Shown here piece by piece: positions 1 to 8,804 of a DNA stretch of 64,000 nt (position 1 is its first letter; each line of letters begins with the position of its first letter). The DNA comes from Curvibacter sp. GWA2_63_95 (GTDB lineage: Bacteria; Pseudomonadota; Gammaproteobacteria; Burkholderiales; Burkholderiaceae_C), in the NCBI GenBank assembly GCA_001795455.1, contig MGPB01000039.1, positions 1 through 64,000 on the forward strand. The letters are read 5' to 3'. Under the pieces are notes generated by a model. That model made no database searches, was not told where the DNA came from, and saw only the letters and a list, made by a program, of their open reading frames with translations. A program made the translations under genes and the position numbers.

Positions 1-182
1 TGGAGCCCCACTTCCTCGTGCAATTCGCGGAACATGGCCTGCTCGGGAGTTTCGCCCCGGTCAATGCCGCCCTGCGGAAACTGCCACGAATGGGTACGTA
101 TGCGCTTGCCCCAAAATACCTGATTTTTCTGGTTGAGCAGGACGATGCCGACATTGGGCCGAAATCCGTCCCGGTCAAGCAT
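1..182 (-). CDS. rppH: RNA pyrophosphohydrolase RppH (N-terminal part, cut by window edge)
   Basis: Reading the minus strand from an ATG at 182 gives a Nudix N-terminus starting [17 protein letters not shown], followed by [18 protein letters not shown] and a Nudix-box-like run [19 protein letters not shown] that continues past the window edge. In RppH this enzyme removes pyrophosphate from the 5' triphosphate end of mRNA and so starts RNase E-dependent decay. Only about 60 residues are present. The gene diverges from proS, an arrangement common in beta- and gammaproteobacteria. The start is clear because MLDRDG(F/Y)RPNVGI is the family's normal beginning. Confidence 0.9.
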   Translation of the reverse strand, partial: MLDRDGFRPNVGIVLLNQKNQVFWGKRIRTHSWQFPQGGIDRGETPEQAMFRELHEEVGL

Positions 183-273
183 AATCAAACCCCAATTTTT
201 AAACTTCGTTCATTATGCACAGCGAAAGCGGTGCATCAAGCGCAGAACGCCTCCGTCGTCAGCGAGTTCCTTC

Positions 274-2016
274 ATGAAAGCCTCCCAATTCCTTATTTCC
301 ACCCTCAAAGAGGCGCCCGCAGACGCCGAGGTTGCCAGCCACAAGCTCATGATGCGTGCGGGCATGATCAAGAAGCTGGGGGCCGGCATTTACACCTACA
401 TGCCGATGGGGCTGCGTGTGATTCGCAAGGTGGAAGCCATCGTGCGCGAAGAAATGAACCGCGCAGGCGCCGTGGAGTGCACCATGCCCGTGGTGCAGCC
501 GGCCGAGTTGTGGCAGGAAACCGGCCGTTTCGACAAGATGGGCCCCGAGCTGCTGCGCATCAAAGACCGGCATGACCGCGACTTCGTCATCCAGCCCACC
601 AGTGAAGAGGTGGTAACCGATATTGCGCGCCAGGAAATCAAGAGCTACAAACAGCTGCCCAAAAACCTGTACCAGATCCAGACCAAGTTTCGCGACGAGC
701 GCCGTCCCCGCTTTGGTCTGATGCGTGGGCGCGAATTCATCATGAAAGACGCCTACAGCTTTGACCGCGACCAAGAGTCGGCCAAGGCCAGCTACCAAGT
801 GATGGCAGGCGCCTACCGCAAGATCTTTGACCGCTTTGGCCTGCGCTACCGCGCGGTGGCCGCCGACAGTGGTGCCATTGGTGGCGATTTGTCGGAGGAA
901 TTCCAGGTGATCGCCTCCACGGGGGAAGACGCCATCATCTACTGCCCCACCAGCGACTACGCCGCCAACATTGAAAAAGCAGAGGCTGCCGAGCCTGCAG
1001 CCCCCAGAGCTGCTGCGCAAGCTGCTATGGAAAAGGTAGCAACGCCGGACAAGAGTACCTGTGCAGATGTGGCTGCACTGTTGAACGTGCCGCTGGCCAC
1101 CACCGTCAAATCGCTGGTGCTGGCCACTGATGTGTACGACGACAAAGGCAATGTCACCCAAACCCAGGTCTGGCTGCTGCTGCTGCGTGGCGACCACGAC
1201 ATGAACGAAGTCAAGGTTGGCAAGCTGCCCGGCCTGGCCGATTTCCGCTTTGCCACCGTGCCCGAAATCGAGGCGCACTTTGGCTGCAAACCCGGCTACC
1301 TGGGCCCCATCGGCCTCAAGCTGCCGGTCAACATCGTGGCTGACCGCGACGTGGCCGTGATGGCGGACTGGATTTGCGGCGCCAACGAGGAAGGCTTCCA
1401 CATTCGCGGCGTGAACTGGGGCCGCGACCTGCCCGAGCCCGCGTTGGTGGCGGACCTGCGCAATGTCGTGGCGGGCGATGCTTCGCCGGACGGCAAGGGT
1501 GTGTTGGCGATTGAACGCGGCATTGAAGTGGGCCACGTGTTCTACCTGGGCACCAAGTACAGCAAGGCGATGAATGCGACCTTCTTGGGAGAGAACGGCA
1601 AGCCCCAATTCATGGAGATGGGCTGCTATGGCATTGGCATCACGCGCCTGCCGGCTGCTGCCATCGAACAGAACCACGATGACAAGGGCATCATTTGGCC
1701 CGACGCGCTGGCACCTTTCACCGTGGTGTTGTGTCCCATTAGCCCTGACCGCTTTGCCGACGTGAAGGCCGCGGCTGACAGCCTGTATGCCGAATTGCTG
1801 GCCGCCGGTGTGGACGTGATGCTGGATGACCGCAACGAGCGCCCCGGTGCCATGTTTGCCGACTGGGAGCTGATTGGTGTGCCGCACCGAGTGACCATTG
1901 GGGACCGTGCGCTGAAAGAAGGCGTGGTGGAATACCAGCACCGCCGTGACACGGAAGCAAGCAAGGTGCCTGTGGCGGAGATTGCGAGCCTGCTCTTGTC
2001 ACGCCTGAAGGCATGA
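274..2016 (+). CDS. proS: Prolyl-tRNA synthetase
   Basis: Cytoplasmic class II aminoacyl-tRNA synthetase charging tRNA-Pro. The 580-residue product has the bacterial-type order: class II core motifs early ([19 protein letters not shown] near residue 145), an inserted editing domain (about 240-400) and a C-terminal anticodon-binding domain ending LLSRLKA. I chose the ATG at 274 because [20 protein letters not shown] matches the usual family start; an in-frame upstream ATG at 133 would add 47 residues that overlap rppH. An oddity is the Ala-rich stretch near residue 242-256 ([17 protein letters not shown]), whose DNA resembles the dispersed repeat of this genome. The stop overlaps the next gene by four bases (ATGA), suggesting translational coupling. 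Confidence 0.97.
   Translation: MKASQFLISTLKEAPADAEVASHKLMMRAGMIKKLGAGIYTYMPMGLRVIRKVEAIVREEMNRAGAVECTMPVVQPAELWQETGRFDKMGPELLRIKDRHDRDFVIQPTSEEVVTDIARQEIKSYKQLPKNLYQIQTKFRDERRPRFGLMRGREFIMKDAYSFDRDQESAKASYQVMAGAYRKIFDRFGLRYRAVAADSGAIGGDLSEEFQVIASTGEDAIIYCPTSDYAANIEKAEAAEPAAPRAAAQAAMEKVATPDKSTCADVAALLNVPLATTVKSLVLATDVYDDKGNVTQTQVWLLLLRGDHDMNEVKVGKLPGLADFRFATVPEIEAHFGCKPGYLGPIGLKLPVNIVADRDVAVMADWICGANEEGFHIRGVNWGRDLPEPALVADLRNVVAGDASPDGKGVLAIERGIEVGHVFYLGTKYSKAMNATFLGENGKPQFMEMGCYGIGITRLPAAAIEQNHDDKGIIWPDALAPFTVVLCPISPDRFADVKAAADSLYAELLAAGVDVMLDDRNERPGAMFADWELIGVPHRVTIGDRALKEGVVEYQHRRDTEASKVPVAEIASLLLSRLKA
999..1042 (-). repeat. Degenerate copy of the dispersed ~45-bp repeat inside proS
   Basis: In the reverse orientation this stretch carries the repeat's landmarks in order: AGCCCCC, then GCGCAAGC, then GCTAT, about eight bases, then TAGC. 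It is more diverged than the intergenic copies. It lies in frame in the variable part leading into the ProRS editing domain and is translated as an Ala-rich linker. Confidence 0.5.
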
Positions 2017-2657
2017 AATTTTTGCCCGAGGCAAGCGCGTACATCAGCAGGCGAAACGGCCTGCAGCGCTTGCTACTCGCGTGTGGATCGCTATCGTTTG
2101 CAGAGCAAACCTGGGCCGGTGGGCAGATTGAAGAGCCTTTGGTGGACTCGGTGCGCACGGCCTTGTCCTCCGCCATTCAGAATTCTGCGCCACCCATTCC
2201 CGAGTTTGCCAACACCGAGTCGCGCCTGAAGTACCTGCGCTGGCTGGGCGCGATGAGCGAGCGGCTCAAAAAGAAGAAGCCAGACTGGGAAACCCGCAAA
2301 GAGTTTCTGCAGTCGGTCTGGTACGAGAGCAAGCGTGCCGGGCTGGATGTGGCCTTGGTGATGGGCCTGATCCAGGTGGAGAGCAATTTCCGCAAGTTCG
2401 CAGTGAGCCGTGTGGGCGCGCGGGGCTATATGCAGGTCATGCCCTTTTGGACGCGTGTGCTCGGCGACGGCGATGCGGGCAAGCTGTTTCATATGCAAAC
2501 CAACCTGCGTTTTGGCTGCGTCATCCTGCGCCACTACCTGGAGCGCGAACGCGGCGACATGTTCATGGCACTGGGCCGCTACAACGGCTCACGCGGCAAA
2601 GCGCCTTACCCCAGCGCCGTCATGGGGGCCAAGCGCAACTGGGATTGGGCGGGCTAG
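2013..2657 (+). CDS. Lytic transglycosylase, SLT domain
   Basis: A 214-residue Slt/MltE-type peptidoglycan lytic transglycosylase, expected in the periplasm or on the outer membrane. The N-terminus has basic residues followed by a short hydrophobic run ending LLLACGS, compatible with a signal peptide or lipobox (LLAC). The catalytic core is at about 115-200: [15 protein letters not shown] holds the presumed catalytic Glu, followed by [12 protein letters not shown] and the C-terminal [11 protein letters not shown] motif. The family cleaves the MurNAc-GlcNAc bond with formation of 1,6-anhydroMurNAc. The gene overlaps the proS stop by four bases. Its stop and the stop of the convergent GGDEF-EAL gene share the palindrome CTAG at 2654-2657. 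Confidence 0.88.
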   Translation: MKFLPEASAYISRRNGLQRLLLACGSLSFAEQTWAGGQIEEPLVDSVRTALSSAIQNSAPPIPEFANTESRLKYLRWLGAMSERLKKKKPDWETRKEFLQSVWYESKRAGLDVALVMGLIQVESNFRKFAVSRVGARGYMQVMPFWTRVLGDGDAGKLFHMQTNLRFGCVILRHYLERERGDMFMALGRYNGSRGKAPYPSAVMGAKRNWDWAG

Positions 2658-4582
2658 GGGGTGTTGGACGTGGCCAGTTGGGTGCGCCAGAGGGCCTCAA
2701 ACTGGGCGGCCGGCATGGGTTTGGCAAACCAGTAGCCTTGCGCCTGGTCGCAGTCCATGCGCCGCAGGGCATCGCGGGTCTCCACGTTCTCCACCCCTTC
2801 TGCGGTCACGGTCAGGTTCAGGCTCTTGGCCAGGTGGATGATGGCGCTGACCATGGCGACGTCTTTCTCACCGTTGAGCAAGCGGCGCACAAACGATTGA
2901 TCGATCTTGAGCTTGTCGACTGCAAAGCGCTGCAGATACGACAGGTTGGAGTAGCCAGTGCCAAAGTCGTCGATCGACAGGCGGATGCCCATGGCCTTGA
3001 TACGCTGCAACGTTTGCATGAACTTGTCGGTGTCCTGGATCAGGGTGGATTCGGTCATTTCGAGCTCTAGCTGGCGCGGGTCCAGCCCGGACTGCTGCAG
3101 TGCGCGTTCAATCACGGCTTCCACATCGCCGCGCCGGAACTGCACGGCCGATAAATTGACAGCCACCGTCAGTGCGGGGGAGCCGGCTTGGCGCCAGGCC
3201 TGCATTTGCCGGCAGGCGTCTTGCAGCACCCACTGGCCAATGTCCACAATCAGCCCGGATTTCTCGGCTGCCGGAATGAACAGGCCGGGTGACACCAGAC
3301 CCAATTTCGGGTTTTGCCAGCGCACCAGGGCTTCCGCGCCGACCAATTGCTGGTTGCGCAGGTCAAACACCGGCTGGTAGTACAGCACCAGTTCGTTTTG
3401 TGCCAGCGCCTGGCGCAGGCTGGAAATCAGGTGCAGGTTCTCGCGGATGCTGGTGTTGATCTCTTCGTCAAAAAACCGATAGGCATTGCGTCCCGATTCT
3501 TTGGCCTGGTACATGGCCAGGTCCGCATGGCGCAGCAAGGCTTCAAAGGTGGTCCCGTCCTTGGGGTGCACCGCAATACCGATGGAGCAGGTGGCCAGAA
3601 TTTCCAAGCCACGTAGATGAAAGGGCGCTTGCATACGTTGCAGCACCTGGGCTGCGACCTGGGCAACACCCTCGGTGTCGGTGATATCGGTGACACCGAT
3701 CAGGAACTCATCGCCCCCTTGGCGGCAGACGATGTCGGCTTGGCGTACTGCGTCGCGCAGGCGCAGCGCGACTTGTTTGAGAAACTCGTCCCCCGCCGAA
3801 TGGCCCACGGAGTCGTTCACATCCTTGAAGTTGTCCAGATCCACAAACAGGAGGGCCACCAGCTGTTGGTGCCGTGCGCTGCTGGCAATGGCCTGCTCCA
3901 CCAGCTCGCTGCCCAGCACGCGGTTGGGCAGGTGGGTCAGCGCATCGTGCTGGGCCAGATGGGTGAGATTTTTTTCGGATTCCCGGAATCGTGCAATCTG
4001 CACACGCAGACCCATCAGGGCTTTCTGCATGTCGTAGGCCAGAAACCAGACCAGCATTCCGTTCACCACCAAAATGGTGACGCTGTCGGTGAGCCGGTCA
4101 ATATCGGTGCCAGGTGTGGTGACTCCCCGCCAGCCGTTCAGCGTGCCCAGCCCCACCCACGCCACGCACAGCACCATGCCAGCCAGCAGCCACCAGAATT
4201 GTTTGGGTTTGAGGAGCTGGCCTGCAGCAATCAGGATGACCGGATAGCCCAGCAGGGAGGAGTCGCGCAGCCCGTCGCTGCGCCACATGATGCCAAACAG
4301 GGCGAGCGTGGCGGAGCCCAGGATGAGAATAGACGCTGCCTCGTAGCGTCCGCGGTGGTTGAGCCATTGGCTGGGCAGCATCAGGGCTGCCGTTGTCCCC
4401 AGAATCAGCACAACATCCCAGCGCTGCTGGAAGCCGTATTGCACGGCGGTCCCGGTAAAAGCGATGAACAGCAGCGCTGCAAACTGGAACAGGCGACGGC
4501 TGCGCAGGGCATCGTCGAGGGTGTTTGTCGCGCTATGGTCTGGCACGTTGGGTCCCGGAAGCTCCAGTGGTTGCAGCGGCAC
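2654..4582 (-). CDS. Membrane-bound bifunctional GGDEF-EAL cyclic-di-GMP enzyme
   Basis: A 642-residue signalling protein. About five to six hydrophobic segments fill residues 30-190 (for example FAALLFIAFTGTAV and SVTILVVNGMLVWFLAYDM), with no recognisable periplasmic sensor, so the membrane region is probably the sensor. A GGDEF domain follows (about 205-370) with an intact RQGGDEFLIG active site and an upstream RQAD that fits the RxxD product-inhibition site. The EAL domain (about 385-630) has an intact GAEALVRW and DDFGTGYSNLSYL. Both synthase and phosphodiesterase activities are therefore possible. It lies 39 bp downstream of grxD on the same strand and may be co-transcribed with it. Confidence 0.93.
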   Translation of the reverse strand: MPLQPLELPGPNVPDHSATNTLDDALRSRRLFQFAALLFIAFTGTAVQYGFQQRWDVVLILGTTAALMLPSQWLNHRGRYEAASILILGSATLALFGIMWRSDGLRDSSLLGYPVILIAAGQLLKPKQFWWLLAGMVLCVAWVGLGTLNGWRGVTTPGTDIDRLTDSVTILVVNGMLVWFLAYDMQKALMGLRVQIARFRESEKNLTHLAQHDALTHLPNRVLGSELVEQAIASSARHQQLVALLFVDLDNFKDVNDSVGHSAGDEFLKQVALRLRDAVRQADIVCRQGGDEFLIGVTDITDTEGVAQVAAQVLQRMQAPFHLRGLEILATCSIGIAVHPKDGTTFEALLRHADLAMYQAKESGRNAYRFFDEEINTSIRENLHLISSLRQALAQNELVLYYQPVFDLRNQQLVGAEALVRWQNPKLGLVSPGLFIPAAEKSGLIVDIGQWVLQDACRQMQAWRQAGSPALTVAVNLSAVQFRRGDVEAVIERALQQSGLDPRQLELEMTESTLIQDTDKFMQTLQRIKAMGIRLSIDDFGTGYSNLSYLQRFAVDKLKIDQSFVRRLLNGEKDVAMVSAIIHLAKSLNLTVTAEGVENVETRDALRRMDCDQAQGYWFAKPMPAAQFEALWRTQLATSNTP

Positions 4583-4621
4583 CCCGGTTCGCGCGCCGGG
4601 AACCGTGCCGGCGTTGGGGGG

Positions 4622-4948
4622 TCAGGCGGGGTTCTTGCCCAGAGTTTGTGCCAACTCGCCCGACTCGTACATTTCCATCATGATGTCGGAGCCACCGATG
4701 AACTCGCCCTTGATGTAGAGCTGGGGAATGGTGGGCCAGTTGCTGTATTCCTTGATGCCCTGGCGGATGCCGTCGTCTTCCAGTACGTTCACGGTCTTGA
4801 CGGTTTTGGTGTCCACACCACAGGCCTTGAGGATCTGGATGGCGCGACCGGAAAAACCGCACTGGGGGAAGCTCGCGGTTCCTTTCATGAACAGCAGGAT
4901 TTCGTTGGATTTCACCAGTTCGTCAATGCGTTGTTGTGCGTCGCTCAT
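4622..4948 (-). CDS. grxD: Monothiol glutaredoxin Grx4 family
   Basis: A 108-residue monothiol glutaredoxin with the CGFS signature (FPQCGFSGRA), the TIPQLYIKGEFIGG glutathione-binding segment and the GGSDIMMEM helix typical of GrxD. This family binds a bridging [2Fe-2S] cluster with glutathione and works in iron-sulfur cluster trafficking with BolA-type partners. In many Burkholderiales grxD ends a hemA-prfA-prmC-grxD run. Here it lies on the same strand but about 3.8 kb away from prmC, separated by slyD and leuA (opposite strand), a solute-binding protein and yjdM. Confidence 0.95.
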   Translation of the reverse strand: MSDAQQRIDELVKSNEILLFMKGTASFPQCGFSGRAIQILKACGVDTKTVKTVNVLEDDGIRQGIKEYSNWPTIPQLYIKGEFIGGSDIMMEMYESGELAQTLGKNPA

Positions 4949-5060
4949 GTTTCTGCTTTCAAGTAGATAGATCCCTTAATTATTTCACCTTCCCTGGCCC
5001 TTGTGCCGGGCGGCGGTGCTTGGCGGACGAGGGGTAAGGCTTTTTCGGATAATAGGCGCC

Positions 5061-5537
5061 ATGAACATCACCAAAAACACCGCAGTCACGCTGCAATTCA
5101 AGGTTACCGACACCACCGGCAAGCTGCTGGACCAGAGCCAGGAACCCATCGCCTACCTGCATGGCGGCTATGGCAACACCTTCCCCAAGATCGAGGAGGC
5201 GCTGGAAGGCCAGGGTGTGGGTTTTTCCACGACGGTAGAGCTGGCCCCCGCCGATGCCTTTGGCGAGTACAACGAAGCACTGCTGCAAACCATCCCCAAA
5301 ACCCAATTTCCCCCGGGTGTGAAGGTCGGTGGCCAATTGGAAGGCCGTGCCGAAGATGGCAACACCATCGTCTTCACGGTGGTCAAGATCAAGGGACCTG
5401 TGGTGCATCTGGACGGTAACCACCCCCACGCGGGCAAGACACTGCGTTTTTCCGTAAAGGTGTTGGAAGTTCGTGCCGCCAGTGAAGAAGAAGTCACCCA
5501 CGGGCATGTGCATGGTGCCCACGGCCATCACCACTGA
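5061..5537 (+). CDS. slyD: SlyD-like FKBP-type peptidyl-prolyl isomerase with His-rich tail
   Basis: A 158-residue FKBP-type prolyl isomerase/chaperone of the SlyD class. The split FKBP domain is visible (VTLQFKVTDTTGKLLDQS, then YLHGGYGNTFPKIEEALEG), with the chaperone 'insert-in-flap' region in the middle and the closing GNHPHAGKTLRFSVKVLEVR. The C-terminus, HGHVHGAHGHHH, is a short His-rich metal-binding tail; in E. coli SlyD such a tail binds nickel and helps hydrogenase maturation. The ATG at 5061 was chosen because the preceding 20 codons do not resemble the family. A strong intrinsic terminator follows. Confidence 0.9.
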   Translation: MNITKNTAVTLQFKVTDTTGKLLDQSQEPIAYLHGGYGNTFPKIEEALEGQGVGFSTTVELAPADAFGEYNEALLQTIPKTQFPPGVKVGGQLEGRAEDGNTIVFTVVKIKGPVVHLDGNHPHAGKTLRFSVKVLEVRAASEEEVTHGHVHGAHGHHH

Positions 5538-5568
5538 TTGCCTGAATTTCTCACTGTCTTCCTGAAAA

Positions 5569-5601
5569 TGGCTGGATTTTTAATAATCCAGCCATTTTTT
5601 T
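5569..5601 (+). terminator. Intrinsic terminator after slyD
   Basis: A perfect 10-bp stem, TGGCTGGATT (5569-5578) with AATCCAGCCA (5585-5594), encloses a 6-nt loop and is followed by seven T residues and a further T-rich stretch. It ends slyD and insulates leuA. Confidence 0.93.
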
Positions 5602-5703
5602 ATTTTTGGATGGCATTTTGGGCACCATATCGCAATGGGCTGCTCGGCCTGCCGGGCTACGATACATACCAGTCCCCTTGTATCTGCCACCAGGAGTTTT
5701 GCC

Positions 5704-7443
5704 GTGCTGTCTCACCCCGCTACCAAATACCGCGCCTTTCCTGCCATCGACTTGCCCAACCGGCAATGGCCCTCGCGCACCATCACCCAGCCCCCCATCT
5801 GGATGAGCACGGACCTGCGGGACGGCAACCAATCCCTGTTTGAGCCCATGAACGCGGAGCGCAAGATGCGTATGTTCCGCACCTTGCTGCAGATCGGCTT
5901 CAAGGAAATCGAGGTGGGCTTTCCCAGCGCTTCGCAAACGGACTTTGACTTTGTGCGTCAGCTCATCGAGGGCGGCCACGTGCCGGACGACGTGACCATC
6001 GAAGTGCTCACCCAGTCCCGCGAGCACCTGATCCGCCGCACCATCGAGTCCTTGAAGGGTGCACGACGTGCCATCGTCCACGTCTACAACGCCACCGCGC
6101 CCGTCTTCCGCGATGTGGTGTTCGGCATGAGCAAGCCCGAAGTGAAAGCGTTGGCCGTGTCCTCGGTGCGCCTGATCAAAGAGATCACCGCCACGATGCC
6201 GGAAACCGAGTGGGTGCTGCAGTACAGTCCCGAGGTCTTCACCAGCACCGAATTGGAGTTTGCCTGCGAGGTGTGTGATGCGGTTACCGCCGAGTGGGGC
6301 GCTACGCCTGCCAACAAGGTCATCCTCAATCTGCCAGCCACCGTAGAGGTGTCCACCCCCAATATCTATGCCGACCAGATCGAGTGGATGCACACCCACC
6401 TGGCTCGCCGCGATAGCGTCATTCTGAGCCTGCACCCGCACAACGACCGGGGTACCGGCGTGGCTGCAGCCGAGCTCGGCGTGATGGCGGGCGCTGACCG
6501 CGTGGAAGGCTGCCTGTTTGGCAATGGCGAGCGCACCGGCAATGTGGACCTCGTCACGCTGGCGCTCAACCTCTATACCCAGGGCGTGAACCCCGGCCTC
6601 GATTTCTCCGACATCAACGCCATTGCCCGCACCGTCGAGCATTGCAACCAGTTGCCCATCCACCCGCGCCACCCGTATGTGGGTGACCTGGTGTTCACCG
6701 CGTTCAGTGGCTCCCACCAGGATGCGATCAAGAAAGGCTTTGCCGCCCAAAAGGCGGCAGGGCCCGACGCGCCGTGGAATGTGCCTTATATGCCGATTGA
6801 CCCCGCGGATGTCGGCCGCAGCTACGACTCGGTGATCCGTGTCAACAGCCAGTCTGGCAAGGGCGGTGTGGCGTATTTGATGGAAGCCGAGTTCGGCGTG
6901 GTGATGCCGCGCCGCCTGCAGGTGGAGTTTTCGGGCGAGGTGCAAAGCCATACCGATACCCACGGCGGTGAAATGACAGCGCAAAACATCTGGGACCTGT
7001 TTGATGCCACCTACCTCCATGCGGCCGATGCCAGCGTGCGCTACGTGGAGCACCACCTGTTTGAGCATCCCGGCCAGCCCGGCCGGGCCCATGTCCAAGG
7101 TATCCGCATCGGCGTGGAGGTGAATGGCCAGCCCATGCTGCTGAGCGGGGAGGGCAATGGTCCTATCGACGCCGCCGTGCATGCGCTGCAAACCATCGGT
7201 ATCAAGGTGCAGGTGCGCAGCTACGAGGAACGCAGCACCAAAGCCAGCACCGACGGGGGGGACGCACAGGCCTGTGCCTTCCTGGAGCTGGTGGCGGCCC
7301 ATGGCGAGACCGGCAAAGGCGGAGAGCGTTTTGGCGTCGGCATGGACACCAACATCGTCACCGCCTCCGTCAAGGCGCTTGTGAGTGGCGTGAACCGCCT
7401 GGGGCGGGTGGATCTGGCCACACCGGAGGTTGTGGCCGCCTGA
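5704..7443 (+). CDS. leuA: 2-isopropylmalate synthase, long (type 2) form
   Basis: Catalyses condensation of acetyl-CoA with 2-oxoisovalerate, the first committed step of leucine biosynthesis. The 579-residue product has the catalytic TIM barrel with [15 protein letters not shown] near residue 34, the metal-binding [11 protein letters not shown] near residue 240 and [11 protein letters not shown] near residue 275. A C-terminal regulatory domain (about 430-570) is presumably the leucine-feedback LeuA dimer domain. I chose the GTG at 5704 since AGGAG lies about eight bases upstream and the product then starts [12 protein letters not shown], as in relatives; an upstream ATG at 5635 lacks support. 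It is a single-gene unit, not linked to other leu genes here. Confidence 0.93.
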   Translation: MLSHPATKYRAFPAIDLPNRQWPSRTITQPPIWMSTDLRDGNQSLFEPMNAERKMRMFRTLLQIGFKEIEVGFPSASQTDFDFVRQLIEGGHVPDDVTIEVLTQSREHLIRRTIESLKGARRAIVHVYNATAPVFRDVVFGMSKPEVKALAVSSVRLIKEITATMPETEWVLQYSPEVFTSTELEFACEVCDAVTAEWGATPANKVILNLPATVEVSTPNIYADQIEWMHTHLARRDSVILSLHPHNDRGTGVAAAELGVMAGADRVEGCLFGNGERTGNVDLVTLALNLYTQGVNPGLDFSDINAIARTVEHCNQLPIHPRHPYVGDLVFTAFSGSHQDAIKKGFAAQKAAGPDAPWNVPYMPIDPADVGRSYDSVIRVNSQSGKGGVAYLMEAEFGVVMPRRLQVEFSGEVQSHTDTHGGEMTAQNIWDLFDATYLHAADASVRYVEHHLFEHPGQPGRAHVQGIRIGVEVNGQPMLLSGEGNGPIDAAVHALQTIGIKVQVRSYEERSTKASTDGGDAQACAFLELVAAHGETGKGGERFGVGMDTNIVTASVKALVSGVNRLGRVDLATPEVVAA

Positions 7444-7472
7444 GGTAAAAAGGGCAGCGGGGGGGCGGGCGT

Positions 7473-8303
7473 TCAGGGCTCGGCTTGTTGGCGCCAGCGC
7501 TGGATGTTGGTCTCCACCAGCGGTTTCATCACATTGTCTTTGGTGAGCTTGTACAGCGCCTTGGCAATGCGCCCGCGCAGCTCGCCCGTGTTGCAAGGAG
7601 ATTGGTGCGCGAGGGTGAGGTGCAGCCCCTCATTGCTGACTGCCACTGAAGAGGTTTTCAGCTCGTCGTACCCAAGTTTGGTAGCCAGGGCACGCCCCGG
7701 GTCTTCCTCGTAAACGATGTATTGGGCCCGGCCCACCCCCAGCATGCGGAAGGCTTGTTCCAACTGGGACGCCTCGTCAATCTGCAGAAACTCCTTGGCA
7801 TAGCGGTCAAACGCCTCGCCGAAGCTGTTATTGATCACGGTCAGGCCCTTGCGGCCTTTGAGGTCGCTCCAGGACTTGTAAGCGAAAGTGTTCTTTGGCG
7901 ACGTCCAGATCACGGTGCGGGTGCTGCGAAACGCGGGATAAAAGTAGTCCATGTACTCCAGCCGCTGTAGCGTGAAGAAGGCGCCGGCAATCAAGTCCAC
8001 GCGGCCACCCTTGGCCTGTTCCTGTACACGGGCCCAGGAACCCACGTATTTCACCTCGATGGGAACACCGATCTCCTTGGACAGCAGCTGCATCAGGTCG
8101 GCATTGGCGCCGATCAAGCGGGTGTCATCGGCCGGGTCGCGCCAGAGGTAAGGGGTGTACTCGGGGTTGCCGGTGGCCACCAGGGCCTTGCAGGGGGCCG
8201 TTTGAGCTGCGCTTTGGCCGCCCCACAGGCATAGCCAGACGACAGCACAAAGGCTGCGCCAGACCAGGCCAGAAGCCTGTCCAACCGAATGTTTTGTTTG
8301 CAT
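7473..8303 (-). CDS. Periplasmic solute-binding protein, family 3
   Basis: A 276-residue bacterial family-3 extracellular solute-binding protein. The N-terminus has a signal peptide (hydrophobic SLCAVVWLCLWGG followed by QSAAQTA, probable cleavage near residue 34). The mature part shows the usual features: GANADLMQLLSKEIG, VDLIAGAFFTLQRLEYMDY and a second lobe DLKGRKGLTVINNSFG. Family members bind amino acids or other small polar ligands. No permease or ATPase genes adjoin it, so the ligand cannot be stated and it may be an orphan receptor. It is convergent with leuA. Confidence 0.85.
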   Translation of the reverse strand: MQTKHSVGQASGLVWRSLCAVVWLCLWGGQSAAQTAPCKALVATGNPEYTPYLWRDPADDTRLIGANADLMQLLSKEIGVPIEVKYVGSWARVQEQAKGGRVDLIAGAFFTLQRLEYMDYFYPAFRSTRTVIWTSPKNTFAYKSWSDLKGRKGLTVINNSFGEAFDRYAKEFLQIDEASQLEQAFRMLGVGRAQYIVYEEDPGRALATKLGYDELKTSSVAVSNEGLHLTLAHQSPCNTGELRGRIAKALYKLTKDNVMKPLVETNIQRWRQQAEP

Positions 8304-8334
8304 GGCCTGTCACGGGGAGCGTGCCATATGGCGT

Positions 8335-8351
8335 TTGCAGTCTAGCTGCAA
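8335..8351. promoter_or_regulatory. Palindrome upstream of the solute-binding protein gene
   Basis: TTGCAG (8335-8340) and CTGCAA (8346-8351) form a perfect inverted repeat separated by five bases. It lies about 32 bp upstream of the solute-binding protein start, a plausible operator position, but no regulator gene is adjacent. Confidence 0.25.
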
Positions 8352-8398
8352 GCTTTTGCCGTTGCAAATACCCAAATTGCTCCTGCGTTGTTTTCTGC

Positions 8399-8743
8399 CT
8401 AGGCTTTCTTCAGGAAGCAGGCTTTGAGCATGAAGCTGCCGCCCTCCATCTTGCAGTCCACCTCGTGGTCCCCGCCCACCAGGCGGATGCTTTTGACCTT
8501 GGTGCCCATCTTGAGCACGGTGGAGCTGCCCTTGACCTTGAGGTCCTTGATCAGCACCACGGCGTCGCCATCCTGCAGCACCTGGCCATTCGAATCTTTG
8601 ACCACGGCGTCAGCGTCGTCCTCGGCTGTTCCGGCGTCTGATTGCGGCCATTCAAAGCCGCAGTCGGCGCAGACGAAGTTGCTGCCGTCGGGGTAGGTGT
8701 TTTCCAAGGTGCATTGGGGGCAGGCGGGAGTAGTAGAAGACAT
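8399..8743 (-). CDS. yjdM: YjdM/PhnA family zinc-ribbon protein
   Basis: A 114-residue protein of the PhnA/YjdM family. Its N-terminus carries a zinc ribbon (CPQCTLENTY ... FVCADCGFEW), followed by an acidic linker and the compact C-terminal domain VKDSNGQVLQDGDAVVLIKD and VKSIRLVGGDHEVDCKMEG. Many databases call it an alkylphosphonate utilisation protein, but this is a historical label from its position near phn genes in E. coli; no phn genes are present here. The function is not established. It lies between the solute-binding protein and prmC on the same strand. Confidence 0.88.
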   Translation of the reverse strand: MSSTTPACPQCTLENTYPDGSNFVCADCGFEWPQSDAGTAEDDADAVVKDSNGQVLQDGDAVVLIKDLKVKGSSTVLKMGTKVKSIRLVGGDHEVDCKMEGGSFMLKACFLKKA

Positions 8744-8760
8744 AGTGGTGTAGGTAGGTT

Positions 8761-8804
8761 GCTATGAAATTAGGAGCTGTTTGCGCAATAAATACGGGGG
8801 CTAT
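8761..8804 (+). repeat. Dispersed ~45-bp repeat, overlaps the prmC stop
   Basis: It begins GCTAT, has GGAGCTG after about eight bases, then TTTGCGCAATA and ends GGGGGCTAT, matching the family layout GCTAT-n8-AGCTGCTTGCGCAATATCC-n-GGGGGCTAG. The CTA near its right end supplies the TAG stop codon of the minus-strand prmC. Confidence 0.85.

Noticed and set aside
259..1941. 560-codon minus-strand open frame opposite proS
   Set aside because: Antisense shadow of a highly conserved gene in high-GC DNA; its translation is rich in His, Gly and Gln and has no recognisable domain.
2654..2657. Stop codons of the lytic transglycosylase and GGDEF-EAL genes sharing CTAG
   Set aside because: A compact convergent junction, but a four-base coincidence with no further structure.
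5551..7596. 681-codon minus-strand open frame opposite leuA
   Set aside because: Shadow frame; would overlap the slyD terminator and all of leuA and has no domain-like sequence.
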